The notes beneath the pieces were generated by a model. It was not told where the DNA came from. It made no database searches and was given only the letters and a program-made list of their open reading frames with translations. 64,000 nucleotides of DNA from Altererythrobacter sp. (lineage in GTDB: Bacteria; Pseudomonadota; Alphaproteobacteria; Sphingomonadales; Sphingomonadaceae): positions 496,001-560,000 of the forward strand of contig JAEULJ010000001.1 in the NCBI GenBank assembly GCA_016793865.1. The letters run 5' to 3'. Each line of letters opens with the position of its first letter. The stretch's first letter is position 1. This document shows positions 62,327 to 64,000 of this stretch, piece by piece. The translations under genes and the position numbers were made by a program.

Positions 62327-63919
62327 ATGGAGGAGCTTGCCGCCCTCATCGACGCTCTGGTCTACACCCGCGGGCGAAATGAAAAGCTGCGGCTGATCGC
62401 GGAGTACTTGCGCCGCACGCCCGACCCGGATCGCGGCTGGGCACTGGCGGCGCTGACCGGAGGGCTCGACTTCCCGGCCGTGAAATCGGGCACCATTCGC
62501 AGCATGGTGATGGAGCGCATAGACCCGGTGCTGTGGACGCTGAGCCGGGACTTCGTGGGCGATACCGCCGAGACCGCCAGCCTGCTGTGGCCCGCTCCTC
62601 CGACCGCCCCGGACCCGCCCGGGGTCACCGAAGCGGTGGACGCGCTGGCGGCGATGACCCGGAGCTCGGTCCAGGCGGAGCTGCCCGCCCTGCTCGACAG
62701 ACTCGATCCCTCGGGCCGCTATGCGCTGCTGAAGCTGGCGACCGGCGCGATGCGCGTAGGGGTCTCCGCCCGCCTCGCCAAGACCGCCTTCGCCCAGGCG
62801 TTCGGAGTCAGTCTTGAGGATGTCGAGGAATACTGGCACAGCATCTCGCCGCCCTACCTCGAGCTGTTCGCCTGGGCGGCCGAGGAAGCGCCGCCGCCCG
62901 ACACCGCCAACATGCCGACCTTCCGGCCCTTCATGCTGGCCCACCCGTTCGATGACGCGGTCGTCGATCTGGCGGACTATGTCGCCGAATGGAAATGGGA
63001 TGGCATCCGCGTGCAGATGGTTCACGCCGGCGGCGAAACGCGGGTCTATTCGCGCTCGGGCGACGATATTTCCGCCACCTTTCCCGAGCTGGTCCCCGCG
63101 CTGGGGGTTCCCGCCGTGCTCGATGGCGAGCTGCTGGTGCGCGGCAACCACCAGGGCGGGGAGGCGGGAGGCGCGGCGAGCTTCAACGCGCTCCAGCAGA
63201 GGCTGGGGCGCAAGACCGTGAGCAAGCCCATGCTGCGCGACTATCCGGCCTTCGTCCGGCTCTACGACATTCTGACGCTCGATGGCGAGGATCTGCGCGC
63301 GCTGCCGTGGTCCGAGAGGCGCGCGCGGCTGGAGGCGCTGGTGGGGCGCCTGCCCGCCAGCCATTTCGATCTTTCCGCCGTGGTCGAGGCCGCGGATTTC
63401 GCGCGTCTGGCGGAAATCCGCGCCGGCGCGCGCGACGATGCGATCGAGGGGCTGATGCTCAAGCGCCGCGACAGTCCCTACCTAGCCGGCCGTCGCGCGG
63501 GACTGTGGTACAAATGGAAACGCGATCCGCTGCTGGTCGATTGCGTGCTGATGTATGCGCAGCGCGGCAGCGGCAAGCGATCGAGCTTCTATTCCGATTA
63601 TACCTTCGGCTGCTGGGATGGCGACCCCGATCACGGCGCGGAACTCCTGCCCGTCGGCAAGGCCTATTCCGGCTTCACCGACGAGGAACTCAGGAAGATC
63701 GACCACCACGTCCGCAGCCATACCGTCAACCGCTTCGGCCCGGTGCGCGAAACCGACCGGAGCCTGGTGTTCGAGATCGCCTTCGATTCGGTTCATCCAA
63801 GCAAGCGCCACAAGTCCGGCCTGGCGATGCGCTTCCCGCGCATTCACCGCATCCGCTGGGACAAGCCCGCCCACGAGGCCGACCGGATCGCGGCGCTAAA
63901 AGCCCTCATCCGCGATTGA
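62327..63919 (+). CDS. ATP-dependent DNA ligase
   Basis: 530-residue ligase. N-terminal DNA-binding domain (about 1-200), adenylation domain with nucleotidyl-acceptor Lys near residue 223 in EWKWDGIRVQ, motif III-like LVRLYDILTLDGEDL, motif IV EGLMLKRRDSPYLAGRR, motif V WYKWKRDPLLVDCV, and the OB-fold to the C-terminus. Size and pairing with the metallo-beta-lactamase exonuclease fit the bacterial ligase cluster used in DNA repair; cellular role inferred. Confidence 0.92.
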   Translation: MEELAALIDALVYTRGRNEKLRLIAEYLRRTPDPDRGWALAALTGGLDFPAVKSGTIRSMVMERIDPVLWTLSRDFVGDTAETASLLWPAPPTAPDPPGVTEAVDALAAMTRSSVQAELPALLDRLDPSGRYALLKLATGAMRVGVSARLAKTAFAQAFGVSLEDVEEYWHSISPPYLELFAWAAEEAPPPDTANMPTFRPFMLAHPFDDAVVDLADYVAEWKWDGIRVQMVHAGGETRVYSRSGDDISATFPELVPALGVPAVLDGELLVRGNHQGGEAGGAASFNALQQRLGRKTVSKPMLRDYPAFVRLYDILTLDGEDLRALPWSERRARLEALVGRLPASHFDLSAVVEAADFARLAEIRAGARDDAIEGLMLKRRDSPYLAGRRAGLWYKWKRDPLLVDCVLMYAQRGSGKRSSFYSDYTFGCWDGDPDHGAELLPVGKAYSGFTDEELRKIDHHVRSHTVNRFGPVRETDRSLVFEIAFDSVHPSKRHKSGLAMRFPRIHRIRWDKPAHEADRIAALKALIRD

Positions 63920-63950
63920 GGCGCGGCGCGGCGCGCGATAAGCGGGCCCG

Positions 63951-64000
63951 ATGCAGCGCCTCGTCCACTCGCACCGCCGGCTCGCGATCGGCCTCGCCGC
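63951..64000 (+). CDS. start of a further gene (partial at window end)
   Basis: An ATG 31 bases after the ligase stop opens a frame to the edge (MQRLVHSHRRLAIGLAA). Basic residues followed by a hydrophobic run suggest a membrane protein. Too short to identify. Confidence 0.35.
   Translation, partial: MQRLVHSHRRLAIGLA

Noticed and set aside
61925-63364. Long minus-strand open frame opposite the DNA ligase
   Set aside because: Its upstream part mirrors ligase codons and has no fold-like features; only the last 112 residues, starting at 62263, look like a real protein.

Overview
The window looks like chromosomal DNA of a sphingomonad-type alphaproteobacterium (Sphingomonadales). Base composition is very GC-rich and third codon positions are almost all G or C. 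Lineage-typical genes are present: a DUF1013 cell-cycle regulator (TrcR type), DUF1192, DUF3297, a pyrB plus metal-site-less dihydroorotase pair, a GlmS-like glucosamine-6-phosphate deaminase, and a ligase-associated exonuclease. No insertion sequence, prophage, CRISPR array or rRNA operon was seen. Two tRNA genes are present (Val-CAC and Leu-UAG).

Left part (1-22.4 kb), accessory metabolism. A GH31 glycosidase with an inserted PA14 domain, probably an alpha-xylosidase and cut by the window edge, is divergent from a three-gene iron-uptake operon (TonB siderophore receptor, membrane protein, PepSY reductase). Their shared 170-bp spacer carries a xyl-box-like LacI site next to the GH31 gene and a Fur-box-like palindrome next to the receptor. 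A Phd/PIN toxin-antitoxin pair and a CPA2 antiporter follow. Next comes a chitin/GlcNAc block: a flavin-dependent halogenase, GH20 hexosaminidase, GH18 glycosidase, GntR regulator, GlcNAc-6-P deaminase and deacetylase, an EIIA-HPr-EI fusion and an EIICB permease. Together these could trim chito-oligosaccharides outside the cytoplasm, import and phosphorylate GlcNAc, and convert it to fructose-6-phosphate.

Middle part (22.4-45.7 kb), mostly housekeeping: tRNA-Val, secreted asparaginase, SppA, pyrB with a pseudo-dihydroorotase, a ParA-like cassette with an SPOR/TPR lipoprotein, DUF418, der with DUF2721, tRNA-Leu, then trigger factor, clpP and clpX with a TonB receptor inverted between tig and clpP. 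After these lie mtgA, a PmtA-like methyltransferase divergent from an MFS transporter, arsC with an orphan 2Fe-2S subunit, and a class II aldolase-like protein.

Right part (45.7-64 kb): a CheA-like hybrid kinase with a coupled CheW, an acyl-CoA ligase, a sugar-nucleotide epimerase, TrcR, a coupled LpxH-like phosphatase and glycosyltransferase pair ending in a clear intrinsic terminator, a quinone reductase, clpA, a NatAB-type ABC exporter, and a DNA-repair pair (metallo-beta-lactamase-fold exonuclease and ATP-dependent ligase) split by a small secreted protein.

No wholly new defence-like or mobile system was recognised. The most interesting items are the halogenase beside the chitin genes (catalytic Lys79 and Glu350 kept, WxWxIP motif altered), the degenerate second EIIB domain of the GlcNAc permease, the regulatory spacer at 2.6 kb, the CheA with a receiver-like tail, and the tig/TonB receptor/clpP arrangement.
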